A stretch of DNA of 34,959 nucleotides from Clostridia bacterium. Its GTDB lineage: Bacteria; Bacillota_A; Clostridia; Christensenellales; Aristaeellaceae. The number at the start of each line of letters is the position of its first letter. Position 1 is the first letter of the stretch. The notes under the pieces are model-generated. The model saw nothing but the letters and a program-made list of their open reading frames with translations, did no database searches and was not told the origin of the DNA. The position numbers and the translations under genes are program-made. The stretch lies in the NCBI GenBank assembly GCA_017938645.1, contig JAGBBE010000198.1, positions 1-34,959 on the forward strand, written 5' to 3'. Below, in pieces: positions 7,144 to 15,467 of this stretch.

Positions 7144-7988
7144 TGAACATCGCAATCATCGGTCTGGGCCTGATCGGCGGTTCGATGGCAAAAACCATCA
7201 AAAAGCTCATGCCTCAGCACAATGTGCTGGGCATGGACACCAGTCGCGACGTTGTTTTCAAGGCCAAGCTGCTGGAAGCCATCGACGCAGAACTTACGCC
7301 GGAACGCCTTCCGATCTGCGATATGGTGTTCATTGCCACTTGGCCGACGGCGGCGGTGGAGTATGTGAAGCAGAACGCAGAAGGAATCCGTCCCGGCACG
7401 ATGGTAATTGACCTCTGCGGCGTAAAGCGTGCGGTATGCGAGCCGCTGTTTGAAGTGGCAAAGGAACATGGATTCCTGTTTGTCGGCGGTCATCCTATGG
7501 CTGGTATTGAGTATTCCGGCTTCGATCATGCCACGGCAGCGCTGTTTCAGAATGCTTCGATGATTCTTACGCCGCCTCCGGGTACATCCATTCAGACGCT
7601 TGCGGAATTGAAGCATTTCTTCCGCGAACTGGGCTTTGCGCAGGTGGTCATGACTTCGCCCGAGGAACACGACAGGGTGATCAGTTACACTTCACAATTG
7701 GCGCATGTGGTGTCCAGCGCTTATGTCAAGAGTCCGGAAGCTATGAAGCATCATGGATTTTCCGCTGGCAGCTTCCGCGATATGACGCGTGTGGCAAGGC
7801 TGAATCCAGCCATGTGGACGGAATTGTTCCTGCTCAATCGCGAACCGCTGCTGAGCGAGCTGGACGCGTTGATTGCTCATTTGAACGAATACCGTGACGC
7901 CTTGACAGATGCCAATGCCGAAAGGCTTTCCTCGCTTCTTCGCGAAGGCGCGGAGCGCAAGGAGATTGTGGACAGAAAGGGTGAATAA
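7143..7988 (+). CDS. tyrA: Prephenate dehydrogenase
   Basis: Oxidative decarboxylation of prephenate to 4-hydroxyphenylpyruvate, the tyrosine branch. The Rossmann motif IIGLGLIGGSMAK starts at residue 5. GGHPMAGIEYSG (around His117) is the conserved HPMAG substrate loop, and TSQLAHVVSSAYV is the conserved helix near the active site. There is no chorismate mutase domain (that is in PheA here) and no C-terminal ACT domain. At 281 aa it is the short form, so feedback inhibition by tyrosine through an ACT domain is not expected. The ATG overlaps the aroF stop by one base, so translation is coupled. Confidence 0.94.
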   Translation: MNIAIIGLGLIGGSMAKTIKKLMPQHNVLGMDTSRDVVFKAKLLEAIDAELTPERLPICDMVFIATWPTAAVEYVKQNAEGIRPGTMVIDLCGVKRAVCEPLFEVAKEHGFLFVGGHPMAGIEYSGFDHATAALFQNASMILTPPPGTSIQTLAELKHFFRELGFAQVVMTSPEEHDRVISYTSQLAHVVSSAYVKSPEAMKHHGFSAGSFRDMTRVARLNPAMWTELFLLNREPLLSELDALIAHLNEYRDALTDANAERLSSLLREGAERKEIVDRKGE

Positions 7989-7990
7989 CC

Positions 7991-9052
7991 GTGAAAACCG
8001 TGCACGTGGCTGCTGGCAGACCCTATGACGTGCTGATTGAGCGAGGACTCCTTGCCGAGACAGGCGAGATCCTCAAACAGACGCTTGGCAGAACATGCAA
8101 AGCGGCCATCCTGACGGATGATACGGTGGACGCGCTTTACGGGCAGCAGGTCGAATACTCGCTCAAACAGAGTGGATTTGAAGTGTGCCGGTTTGCCATG
8201 CCGCATGGCGAAGAGAACAAGAACCTCGCTGTTTGGGGTACGATGCTGGATTTTCTTTCTCAGAACCAGCTGACCCGCTCGGACGTGATTGTGGCTCTGG
8301 GCGGAGGCGTTGTGGGCGATATGGCCGGTTTTGCTGCGGCGAGCTATCTTCGCGGCGTGAAGTTCATGCAGATTCCCACCACGCTTCTTGCGATGGTCGA
8401 CAGCAGCGTAGGCGGAAAAACAGGGCTGAATCTTCCTTCGGGAAAGAATCTTGCAGGCGCGTTTTATCAGCCGGTGAAGGTGCTGTGTGATCCTGATGCG
8501 CTGTGGACGCTCAAGCCCGAACAGCTTGCAGACGGCGTGGCAGAGGTCATCAAATACGGCGTTCTGGGCGATGAGGCCATGTTTGAGCTTCTCAAGGATG
8601 GAAAATGGCACGCGGAAATGCTTTCCGTAATTGAAACCTGCGTCAGGGCCAAGGCGAAACTGGTGGCGGAGGACGAGCGCGATACGGGAAGCCGTCAGCT
8701 GCTCAATCTCGGTCATACGCTGGGACATGCTATTGAAAAGTGCAGTCAGTACACGATTTCTCACGGACACGCCGTGGCTATCGGTATGGTATATGCCGCG
8801 CGTCTTGCAGCCAAAACCGGCCTGTGCGATGAAACAGTCTGCGAACGCATCGAGGAATGCCTCAAGGCCAATCGGCTGCCTGTTTCAGCGAGCTACAGCG
8901 CGGATGAACTGTGCAGCGTTGCGCTTTCGGATAAAAAAAGAGCCGGGAACACCCTTACCTTCGTGCTTCCGGAACGCATCGGACATTGCAGATTGACCAA
9001 AATGGACGTGGCTGAGCTAACGTCCATCGTTGATAAAGCCATTTCCAAGTGA
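7991..9052 (+). CDS. aroB: 3-dehydroquinate synthase
   Basis: Converts DAHP to 3-dehydroquinate using NAD and a divalent metal. Start is GTG at 7991, 2 bases after tyrA, with AAAGGGTGA just upstream. The family signature runs from ALGGGVVGDMAGFAA (GGG at 104-106) through IPTTLLAMVDSSVGGKTGLN to NLAGAFYQP. The metal ligands are visible as E185 in DGVAEVIKYG, the GHTLGH motif (241-246) and SHGH (257-260). Length is 353 aa, normal. The pathway steps of aroF and aroB are consecutive, but tyrA lies between them, so gene order does not follow reaction order. Confidence 0.97.
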   Translation: MKTVHVAAGRPYDVLIERGLLAETGEILKQTLGRTCKAAILTDDTVDALYGQQVEYSLKQSGFEVCRFAMPHGEENKNLAVWGTMLDFLSQNQLTRSDVIVALGGGVVGDMAGFAAASYLRGVKFMQIPTTLLAMVDSSVGGKTGLNLPSGKNLAGAFYQPVKVLCDPDALWTLKPEQLADGVAEVIKYGVLGDEAMFELLKDGKWHAEMLSVIETCVRAKAKLVAEDERDTGSRQLLNLGHTLGHAIEKCSQYTISHGHAVAIGMVYAARLAAKTGLCDETVCERIEECLKANRLPVSASYSADELCSVALSDKKRAGNTLTFVLPERIGHCRLTKMDVAELTSIVDKAISK

Positions 9053-9073
9053 GTCGGAAAGGAAGGTATCGCC

Positions 9074-10213
9074 ATGGATATTCAGGATCTCCGCAAGCAG
9101 ATAAACGAAATCGACGCCCAGCTGGTCAAGTTGTTTGACGACCGCATGCATGTGGCGCTGGAAATTGCCAAGTACAAAAAGGAAAACGGCCTGCCCGTGT
9201 TTGATCCTGCCCGCGAACGCGAGGTACTGAACCGTCAGACCGCTGCCGTGAGCGATGAAATGGCGATGTATGTCAAGCTTCTGTACAATACGCTGTTTGA
9301 CCTGAGCCGCAGCTATCAGCAGCAGTACATGACCCAGCGCACGGAATTGACCAATCACATCGCGCGCGCCATTGAATCCACGCCCAAACTGTTTCCCAAA
9401 CAGGCGATCGTAGCCTGTCAGGGTGTGGAGGGCGCGTACAGCCAGCAGGCCTGCGACAAGCTCTTCAGCCTGCCCAGCATCATGTATTTCAAGCGCTTTG
9501 AGGGCGTGTTTCAGGCTGTGGAAAGCGGTTTGTGCCGCTATGGCGTGCTGCCGATTGAAAACAGCTCCTATGGCTCTGTGACCGAGGTCTACGACCTGAT
9601 GCGCAAGTACCGCTTCTCCATTGTGCGCGGTGTGCGGCTGAAGATCGACCATCGGCTGCTTGCCAAGTCCGGCACGAAACTGGAGGATGTCAAGGAAATC
9701 CTCAGCCACGAGCAGGCCATCGGCCAGTGCAGCGAATTCCTCAAGGGCATGAAGGACGTCAAGGTCACTGTGGTTGAAAACACCGCCGTGGCCGCGCAGA
9801 TGGTCAGCCAGTCCGGCCGCAATGATATTGCAGCTATCTCTGCGCCTGCTTGCGCAAGCCTCTACGGTCTGAGTGTGATCAAGACCGATATCTCCAACAG
9901 CGACAGCAATTTCACCCGCTTCATCTGTATCGCCAAGGATCTCGAAATCTATCCTGATGCCAACAAGATGAGTCTGATGCTCAATGTTCAGCACAAGCCA
10001 GGCGCATTGTACAGCATGATCGCCAAGTTCTCCGCGCTCGGTCTCAACCTCACCAAGCTGGAGAGCCGTCCCATTGCCGGTACGGACTTTGAATTTATGT
10101 TCTACTTTGACCTCGATGCCTCGATCTATGACGAAGCTGCGCTGCAGCTCCTGTCTCAGCTGGACGAAGGGCCGGAAACTTTCACCTATCTGGGCAGCTA
10201 TTCCGAAATCTGA
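9074..10213 (+). CDS. pheA: Bifunctional chorismate mutase / prephenate dehydratase (P-protein)
   Basis: Makes phenylpyruvate from chorismate. Residues 1 to about 88 are an AroQ-class chorismate mutase: DIQDLRKQINEIDAQLVKLF, then the conserved RM..A.EIA.YK. Residues 108-285 are the prephenate dehydratase domain, with VEGAYS near its start, PIENSSYGSV in the middle and the catalytic TRF motif (281-283). Residues 298-375 are an ACT domain with GALYSM and ESRP (330-333), the phenylalanine-binding signature, so allosteric inhibition by Phe is expected. It supplies chorismate mutase for both branches of this operon, since TyrA has none. It starts 21 bases after aroB and ends 9 bases before the aroE-aroK fusion. 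Confidence 0.97.
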   Translation: MDIQDLRKQINEIDAQLVKLFDDRMHVALEIAKYKKENGLPVFDPAREREVLNRQTAAVSDEMAMYVKLLYNTLFDLSRSYQQQYMTQRTELTNHIARAIESTPKLFPKQAIVACQGVEGAYSQQACDKLFSLPSIMYFKRFEGVFQAVESGLCRYGVLPIENSSYGSVTEVYDLMRKYRFSIVRGVRLKIDHRLLAKSGTKLEDVKEILSHEQAIGQCSEFLKGMKDVKVTVVENTAVAAQMVSQSGRNDIAAISAPACASLYGLSVIKTDISNSDSNFTRFICIAKDLEIYPDANKMSLMLNVQHKPGALYSMIAKFSALGLNLTKLESRPIAGTDFEFMFYFDLDASIYDEAALQLLSQLDEGPETFTYLGSYSEI

Positions 10214-10222
10214 GGGAAGAGT

Positions 10223-11470
10223 ATGAAGCAGTTTGGGTTGATTGGCGAAAGGCTGGGTCACAGCCATTCCAAAACGCTGCACGGCTATCTGGCAGATTAC
10301 AGCTATGAGCTGTGGCCGATGCCGCGTGAGGAGCTGGATGAATTTCTGCGCCGCGCGGATTTTGACGGCATCAATGTGACCATTCCCTATAAGAAGGACG
10401 TCATCCCGTATCTGAGTGAAATGGGCGAGACGGCACGCCGGATCGGCTGCGTGAATACCATTGTCAGGCAGGCGGATGGAAGCCTTTACGGCGACAATAC
10501 CGACGCGTACGGCATGAGCGTGATGGCGCAGAGAGCAGGAATCTGCTTTGAAGGAAAGAAAACGCTGATATTGGGCAGCGGCGGTACGTCGCTGACGGCG
10601 CAGGCGGTTGTGCGCGCTGCTGGCGGCGAAGCGGTAGTGATCTCGCGTTCCGGCGAGAATAACTATGAAAATCTTGAAAAGCATGCGGATGCTGCCTATC
10701 TGATCAACACAACGCCGGTGGGCATGTATCCGCAGGTGGATGCTTCACCTGTGGATCTCAAGCGTCTTCCGAAACTTCAGGGCGTTCTGGATGTGGTATA
10801 CAATCCGCTTCGAACAAAGCTTCTGCAGCAGGCGGAGACGATTGGTATTCCGCATGAAGGCGGACTATGTATGCTGGTGTATCAGGCGGTTCGCGCCTGC
10901 GAACTGTTTACAGGTGAAAAGGTGAGCGACGAGCGTGCTCGGAAGGCTGAAAAGGCACTGCGAAAAAGCATCACCAATCTGGTATTGATCGGTATGCCGG
11001 GCTGCGGCAAGAGCACCATCGGCGCAATGCTTGCACAGGAGCTTGGAATGCCTGCGGTGGATCTGGACGAGGAAATCGTGAAAGCTGCCGGAATGAGCAT
11101 TCCGGATATCTTTGAAAAAGAAGGCGAGGAAGGTTTCCGCGAGCGCGAGGCCGAACAGGTAAAGCGGTTTGGCTCCGAAGGAGGGCGGGTGATCATCACC
11201 GGCGGAGGCGCTGTAAAACGCGAAGCAAACCGCGATTATCTGCGCATGAACGGTGTGGTCGTGCAGTTGACACGTCCGCTGGAGCTGCTTTCCACCGATG
11301 GACGGCCTTTGTCCAGAAACCGCGAAGCGCTGGAAGCTATGTGGCAGGAGCGTGCTCCGATGTATGCAGCCTGCGCAGACCGGATCATCGTAAACGACGC
11401 AGGCATGGAAGAATGCGTCAGGAAAATCAAGGAGGGATTCGATGAAGCTCTTTGTGCTCAACGGACCTAA
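10223..11470 (+). CDS. Fused shikimate dehydrogenase - shikimate kinase (AroE-AroK)
   Basis: A two-domain enzyme of 415 aa. Residues 1 to about 245 are AroE: GERLGHSHSKTLH, catalytic Lys57 in NVTIPYKKD and Asp94 in GDNTDAYG, the NADP loop GSGGTS, and a C-terminal QAVRACELFTG. Residues 250-415 are shikimate kinase: P-loop GMPGCGKST (257-265), DLDEEI with the DxD at 280-282, TGGGAV (327-329) and the lid RPLSRN (361-366). Together they reduce 3-dehydroshikimate and phosphorylate the shikimate formed. The join is one open frame with no stop or frameshift. A GGGAAGAG site precedes the ATG. The end overlaps aroQ by 29 bases. Confidence 0.95.
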   Translation: MKQFGLIGERLGHSHSKTLHGYLADYSYELWPMPREELDEFLRRADFDGINVTIPYKKDVIPYLSEMGETARRIGCVNTIVRQADGSLYGDNTDAYGMSVMAQRAGICFEGKKTLILGSGGTSLTAQAVVRAAGGEAVVISRSGENNYENLEKHADAAYLINTTPVGMYPQVDASPVDLKRLPKLQGVLDVVYNPLRTKLLQQAETIGIPHEGGLCMLVYQAVRACELFTGEKVSDERARKAEKALRKSITNLVLIGMPGCGKSTIGAMLAQELGMPAVDLDEEIVKAAGMSIPDIFEKEGEEGFREREAEQVKRFGSEGGRVIITGGGAVKREANRDYLRMNGVVVQLTRPLELLSTDGRPLSRNREALEAMWQERAPMYAACADRIIVNDAGMEECVRKIKEGFDEALCAQRT

Positions 11471-11876
11471 CCTGAATATGCTCGGTATCCGCGAGCCGGA
11501 CATTTACGGAAAGCAGGACTTCAAAACACTGATTGCCTATATCCACGAGGTGTGCGATCGCGAGGGCATTGAGGTGGAGTGTTACCAGTCCAATCATGAG
11601 GGCGAACTGGTGGATATCATCCAGAGCGCATGGCAGAATGCGGACGGTATTGTGATCAATCCTGCGGCATATACGCATACCAGTGTCGCTATTCTGGATG
11701 CGCTCAAGGCGGTGGGCCTTCCGGCTGTGGAAGTGCATATCAGCGATATCAAGGACCGCGAGAGTTTCCGTCACATCAGCTATCCGGCCATGGCCTGTAT
11801 TGCGCAGATCAAAGGCAAGGGCTTTTACGGCTATGAGGAAGCCATCCTCCTGCTGAAGGAACATCTGAGCAAATAA
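11442..11876 (+). CDS. aroQ: 3-dehydroquinate dehydratase, type II
   Basis: Dehydrates 3-dehydroquinate to 3-dehydroshikimate, the step between AroB and AroE. The small dodecameric type II family is recognised by LFVLNGPNLNMLGIREPDIYG with catalytic Tyr22, NPAAYTHTSVA (73-83), and VEVHISD with catalytic His99, followed by an Arg at 110. Length is 144 aa, normal. GGAGG at 11431-11435 precedes ATG 11442, and the start lies 29 bases inside the aroE-aroK gene in another frame. It is the last gene of the operon. The two final steps to chorismate (aroA, aroC) are not in this window. Confidence 0.96.
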   Translation: MKLFVLNGPNLNMLGIREPDIYGKQDFKTLIAYIHEVCDREGIEVECYQSNHEGELVDIIQSAWQNADGIVINPAAYTHTSVAILDALKAVGLPAVEVHISDIKDRESFRHISYPAMACIAQIKGKGFYGYEEAILLLKEHLSK

Positions 11877-11877
11877 C

Positions 11878-11915
11878 AAATGACCGGAGAGCCAACCAGC
11901 TCTCCGGTCATTTTT
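11878..11915. terminator. Bidirectional terminator ending the aro operon
   Basis: A 15-bp perfect stem: AAATGACCGGAGAGC (11878-11892), loop CAACCA, GCTCTCCGGTCATTT (11899-11913), T-run at 11911-11915. It also serves the convergent HAD gene. Its outer sequence (AAATGACC...GGTCATTT) resembles the terminator at 4646-4683. Confidence 0.92.
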
Positions 11916-11922
11916 GTAGGCG

Positions 11923-12582
11923 TCAATCCGCCTGAATCCAGTCGATTACTTCGGTGAGATCGCTGAATACTGCGTCGCAGTACGGTGCGCAGAGTTCATC
12001 ATAGGGCAGTGTGTCGGGTACCATGCCGACGTATGCGCCGGCAGCGCGGCCCGCACGGATGCCGTTGAACGAGTCCTCCAGCACAAGACACTGGCTGGGC
12101 GAAGCGCCTGCGGCTTCGGCGGCTTTGAGGTAGCTTTCAGGATCGGGCTTGCTTTTTGTGACCATATCTCCGGTCACGCGATAGGGAAGATACTCCCACA
12201 GTCCGACGCTTCGCAGGCTCTTCTCCGCCGATTCGCGCGTTGTGGCAGTTGCCAGCACACAGGCGATTCCATGGGCATTCAGCCATTTCAGAAGTTCTTC
12301 CGCGCCCTTCATGGAACCAAGCTTTTCGGTTTGCAGGCGCTCATGAATCAGTTCGGTTTTACGGTCGTAGAAAGCTGCTGCATCAACCCATTCAGGCAGG
12401 CAGCGGGCGTAGGTCTCCACAGCCATTGCGCGGCGCACGCCGCAGACAACGCGCGCAAGAGAGGGGATATCCAGTTCAAAGCCCATCTCTTTTGCAACAG
12501 CTGCGGCACATTCCATGTTGCGCCGTTCACTGTCCAGAAGCAGACCATCCATGTCAAACAATACGGCTCGAATCGGTTTCAT
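11923..12582 (-). CDS. HAD-superfamily hydrolase, beta-phosphoglucomutase/phosphatase-like
   Basis: Cytoplasmic phosphatase or phosphomutase of HAD subfamily I. Motif I is VLFDMDGLLLDSE (nucleophile Asp10, acid Asp12), motif II is LATATTRES, motif III is the Lys of TKSKPDPESY, and motif IV is VLEDSFNGIRAG. A helical cap lies between motifs I and II. I start at ATG 12582 rather than further upstream because the protein then begins right before motif I (MKPIRAVLFDMDG) and GGAAGGA lies ahead of it. That gives 219 aa, the normal size. The start overlaps the MFS stop (ATGA), so the two are co-translated. The substrate may be a sugar phosphate linked to the transporter, but this is a guess. Confidence 0.88.
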   Translation of the reverse strand: MKPIRAVLFDMDGLLLDSERRNMECAAAVAKEMGFELDIPSLARVVCGVRRAMAVETYARCLPEWVDAAAFYDRKTELIHERLQTEKLGSMKGAEELLKWLNAHGIACVLATATTRESAEKSLRSVGLWEYLPYRVTGDMVTKSKPDPESYLKAAEAAGASPSQCLVLEDSFNGIRAGRAAGAYVGMVPDTLPYDELCAPYCDAVFSDLTEVIDWIQAD

Positions 12583-13766
12583 CCCTGATAGCGTCCTTCC
12601 TTTTTCATCTGTGCAGTCAGCCTGAGGGTCGCATAGACCATCAAAGCCATCATAACCAGCAGGTACAGCGGCAGAAGCCATGCACTGATGAACTGTGCAA
12701 GCAGGCCAAACAGCGGCGGCAGCGCCATGATGCCGATGTAGGCGGCAGCCATCTGTGAGCCGATAACCGACTGACTGACGTCGCGGCCAAAGTTAAGAGG
12801 CGTCAGATACGTCATGTTCGGGAACACTGGACCGCAGCCAAGGCCGATCAGGAACAGGCAGATGCTTGCAACGAAAGAACCGAGCGGCAGAAGCAGGAAT
12901 GGAATGGCGACGAACATGATGATTTCGCTGTATTTGATCAATTGCCAGCTGGTCAGCTTGGAGGAAAGCAGGCCGGACAGCAGACGTCCGAGCGCAAAGC
13001 CGAAGTAATACAGCATCACGGCACGGGCAGCGGCGTCCAGCGCCATGCCCTTGGCCTGCACCAGATAGGTGCTGCTCCAGGCGCCGGTGGTTACTTCGAC
13101 GCCGCAGGAGGTGATGAACACCAGCCACACAGCGCGAACGGAAGGCAGCTTCGCCATTTCGCGCATGCTCAGTGTGCGCACGGGTTCTTCCTCGGCCTCG
13201 GCAGCAAGCGCACCGTGACGGACGCGATTCCACAAAGGAAGCGCAATGAACATCACACACGAAATGCAGATCTGCACCCAGAAGGCCAGACGATAGCCGC
13301 CGCGCCAGTTGCCAGCTCCTGCCAGCGCCAGCGACATAAAGTACGGGCTGACCGTAACGCCGATGCCGTAGAAGCAGTGCAGAAAGTTCATATGGCTGGC
13401 GGAGTAGTGCAGCGCAACATAGTTGTTGAGCGCCGTATCTATCGCGCCTGCGCCCAGTCCCATCGGAACCGCCAGCAGACACATCCAGAAGAAACTGGGG
13501 GAAAGGGAATAGCCAAAAAGCCCCGCAGCCGTCAGGAGCGTGCAGAAAGCCGTGACGCGTCCTGTGCCAAAGCGGTTGATGACGCGCGCACTGGACAGGC
13601 TTGACAGGAAGGTGCCAAAGCAGGAAATCAGGCTGACAACACTGGCCAGCGATACCGGTACATTGAACTCTGCATAAACAGCAGGCCAGGCCGTGCCGAA
13701 AAGAGAATCCGGCAGGCCCAGCCCGATGAATGCGATGTAGATGACAATCAGCAGAAGAGTAGCCAT
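12579..13766 (-). CDS. Major facilitator superfamily (MFS) transporter
   Basis: An inner-membrane secondary transporter of 395 aa with about 12 hydrophobic segments. The first, IAFIGLGLPDSLFGTAWPAVY, carries the G-LPDS-G pattern common in a Firmicutes MFS group related to sugar (fucose-type) permeases. The charged loop WNRVRHGALAAEAEEEPVR marks the centre between the two six-helix halves. A second-half motif GFALGRLLSGLL corresponds to the conserved G-x-GR repeat. The gene begins 23 bases after the mbl-like stop, with TGGAG upstream, and overlaps the HAD gene. Transport of a sugar or sugar phosphate later acted on by the HAD enzyme is plausible; the substrate is not readable from sequence. 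Confidence 0.88.
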   Translation of the reverse strand: MATLLLIVIYIAFIGLGLPDSLFGTAWPAVYAEFNVPVSLASVVSLISCFGTFLSSLSSARVINRFGTGRVTAFCTLLTAAGLFGYSLSPSFFWMCLLAVPMGLGAGAIDTALNNYVALHYSASHMNFLHCFYGIGVTVSPYFMSLALAGAGNWRGGYRLAFWVQICISCVMFIALPLWNRVRHGALAAEAEEEPVRTLSMREMAKLPSVRAVWLVFITSCGVEVTTGAWSSTYLVQAKGMALDAAARAVMLYYFGFALGRLLSGLLSSKLTSWQLIKYSEIIMFVAIPFLLLPLGSFVASICLFLIGLGCGPVFPNMTYLTPLNFGRDVSQSVIGSQMAAAYIGIMALPPLFGLLAQFISAWLLPLYLLVMMALMVYATLRLTAQMKKEGRYQG

Positions 13767-13789
13767 CGCAATTGCTCCAGTCTTTTGTG

Positions 13790-14818
13790 TTATCGTCCGC
13801 CCATGCGGCGGCGTCCGTCGTCGAGGAACTGACCCAGATCGTGCATGTTTTCAAGCGCACGCCCGCAGCCCATCACAACGTTGGTCTGGGGATCTTCAGC
13901 ACAGGAACAGGGGACTTTCAGCGCGTCCGCAATCGCCTCGCACAGGCCAAACAGCTCTGCACCGCCGCCGGAAAGCAGGATGCCATATTCGAAAATATCG
14001 GCCGCCAGCTCGGCAGGCGTGTGCTCCAGAACGCCGTGGATGCTTTCGATGAGCTGCTGAAGCGGCTCGTCGATGGCCTCGGTGATGTCATCGGAGGTGA
14101 TGCGCATGGTTTTGGGCAGGCCGGTGATCAGATTGCGGCCTGTAACTTCCATATACAGCTGTTCGGTACGCGGAATGGCCGAGCCGATGTTGATCTTGAG
14201 TTCTTCAGCCGTACGCTCACCGATGAGCAGGTTGTGCTTACGGCGCAGATGACGGATGATAGCGTCATCAAACCTGTCTCCGCCCACCTTGGCACAGTCA
14301 GAAACGATCACCTTGCCGAAGGAAAGCACAGCAGCGTCCGTAACGCCTGCGCTGATGTCTACGATCATGGTGCCGTAGGCTTCATCCATGGGAAGACCCG
14401 CGCCCAGCGCGGCAGCCAGCGAACGGTGCAGAAGCTGGGTGCGGCGCATGCCTGCGTCAAACATGGTAGAGATCAGCGAGCGTTTTTCCATTTCGTTGAC
14501 GGAGGTGGGCAGGGAGAGGATAGCACGCGGCCGGGCGAACATATGCTTGCCGATGGCACGGGTGACAAACTCCTTGAGCATATAGCTGACCAGTTCGAAA
14601 TCCGAAATGGTGCCGTCGCGCAGAGGACGCAGCGCCAGCACATTGCCCGGCGTACGTCCGATCATACGGCGCGCCTCCTCGCCGCAGACCAGAATATCGC
14701 GTGTGTCGCGATCGATGGCTACAACGGTGGGCTCGCACAGAATGACGCCCTTGCCCTTCATATAGATCAGAATCTGGGACGTACCCAGATCGATCCCGAT
14801 ATCATTGACGCTGGCCAT
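13790..14818 (-). CDS. mbl: MreB/Mbl-family rod-shape actin homologue
   Basis: Actin-like ATPase that forms membrane-associated filaments and guides cell-wall elongation. The phosphate-1 loop is DIGIDLGTSQILIY near the N-terminus, and phosphate-2 is MIVDISAGVTDAAVLSFG. VGGDRFDDAIIRHLRRKHNLLIGERTAEELK is the conserved connecting region, and the adenosine loop is LLSGGGAELFGL. Length is 342 aa. The gene lies downstream of spoIIID in the same direction, as mbl does in Bacillus subtilis, which is why I favour Mbl over MreB; no mreC or mreD is present. The gap to spoIIID is 129 bases. AAGGAG lies 10 bases before the ATG. Confidence 0.9.
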   Translation of the reverse strand: MASVNDIGIDLGTSQILIYMKGKGVILCEPTVVAIDRDTRDILVCGEEARRMIGRTPGNVLALRPLRDGTISDFELVSYMLKEFVTRAIGKHMFARPRAILSLPTSVNEMEKRSLISTMFDAGMRRTQLLHRSLAAALGAGLPMDEAYGTMIVDISAGVTDAAVLSFGKVIVSDCAKVGGDRFDDAIIRHLRRKHNLLIGERTAEELKINIGSAIPRTEQLYMEVTGRNLITGLPKTMRITSDDITEAIDEPLQQLIESIHGVLEHTPAELAADIFEYGILLSGGGAELFGLCEAIADALKVPCSCAEDPQTNVVMGCGRALENMHDLGQFLDDGRRRMGGR

Positions 14819-14947
14819 TCGAACAGTCTCCTTTATACTACGTGATCAGCGCATACCAAATAAAGCGTACACGCCATAACGCTTATAAATTCGATGCTGG
14901 GCGGATAAATCCTGCTTTTGGCACAAGAACGGACGCTGATGGTGATC

Positions 14948-15193
14948 TCAGCCGCGGTATTTGCGGCGTGTGGCTTCGCCTCCGCGCAGGTGGCGAACGG
15001 ATTTGTTGTGCGCAAGAACCTCTCTTACGCGTTCAAACAGATCCGGATCGATATGCTTCAGTCTTTCATCCATATCCTTGTGCACGGTGCTCTTGCTCAG
15101 CCCGAAAGCGCAGGCAGCCGCCCGGACAGTCGTATTCTTCTCTGCGATATGCTTTGCAATGCACAGCGTTCTTTCTATTAAATAGTCTTTCAA
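14948..15193 (-). CDS. spoIIID: Sporulation transcription factor SpoIIID
   Basis: Small DNA-binding regulator of mother-cell genes during sporulation. It acts on the sigma-E regulon and prepares the switch to sigma-K. The 81-aa sequence matches the family end to end: a helical start (DYLIERTLCIAKHIAEKN), the helix-turn-helix TVRAAACAFGLSKSTVHKDM, and the basic C-terminal tail ending RGGEATRRKYRG. The start codon is TTG at 15193, with a GGGGG ribosome site just upstream. A sigma-E-like promoter lies about 75 bases upstream. SpoIIID can also regulate genes around it, so the neighbouring dipicolinate and surface genes are possible targets. Confidence 0.95.
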   Translation of the reverse strand: MKDYLIERTLCIAKHIAEKNTTVRAAACAFGLSKSTVHKDMDERLKHIDPDLFERVREVLAHNKSVRHLRGGEATRRKYRG

Positions 15194-15272
15194 TGCGCGC
15201 CCCCTGAAAACGTTTGATTAAGCCTATGTTTTCACAGCAGGCGGTATTCCGGACGGAGTTGGAACGATCTGA

Positions 15273-15300
15273 AAAGTATCCGATTTGTAACAAAATATGA
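15273..15300 (-). promoter_or_regulatory. Candidate sigma-E-type promoter of spoIIID
   Basis: Reading the minus strand: TCATATT (15300-15294), 13-base spacer, GATACTTT (15280-15273). The Bacillus sigma-E consensus is roughly (G)TCATATT, 13-14 bases, CATACA-T; the -35 matches fully and the -10 mostly. The position, about 80 bases before the spoIIID start, fits, and spoIIID is a known sigma-E target. Short motifs in AT-rich DNA can arise by chance. Confidence 0.45.
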
Positions 15301-15379
15301 ATAAATACAGTTTTGTCACAGATGCGAAAAGAAAAAAGGTACCCGGATTTATGCCGGAAGTGGACGAAAAAGCATTATT

Positions 15380-15395
15380 TCCTATTAAAATAGGA
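15380..15395. promoter_or_regulatory. Palindromic site in the spoIIID / surface-protein intergenic region
   Basis: TCCTATT-AA-AATAGGA is a perfect inverted repeat with 7-base arms, between the divergent spoIIID and surface-protein promoters. It looks like a dimeric regulator site. No matching regulator is identifiable. The rest of the 15194-15467 stretch is AT-rich and shows no gene. Confidence 0.3.
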
Positions 15396-15467
15396 CTGAT
15401 TCTTCACAAAAGATCTGTAATCTTTACGAAATTGTATCATTTTTTTGAATAAAGTGAATCAAAAGAC

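Noticed and set aside
9017..10684. Minus-strand open frame of 555 codons opposite pheA and aroE-aroK
   Set aside because: Shadow of well-identified enzymes in the same codon register.
14819..14947. Terminator or separate promoter between spoIIID and mbl
   Set aside because: A weak AAGCGT/ACGCTT hairpin can be drawn on the minus strand but it has a long loop and no clean T-run, and no convincing -35/-10 pair was found.
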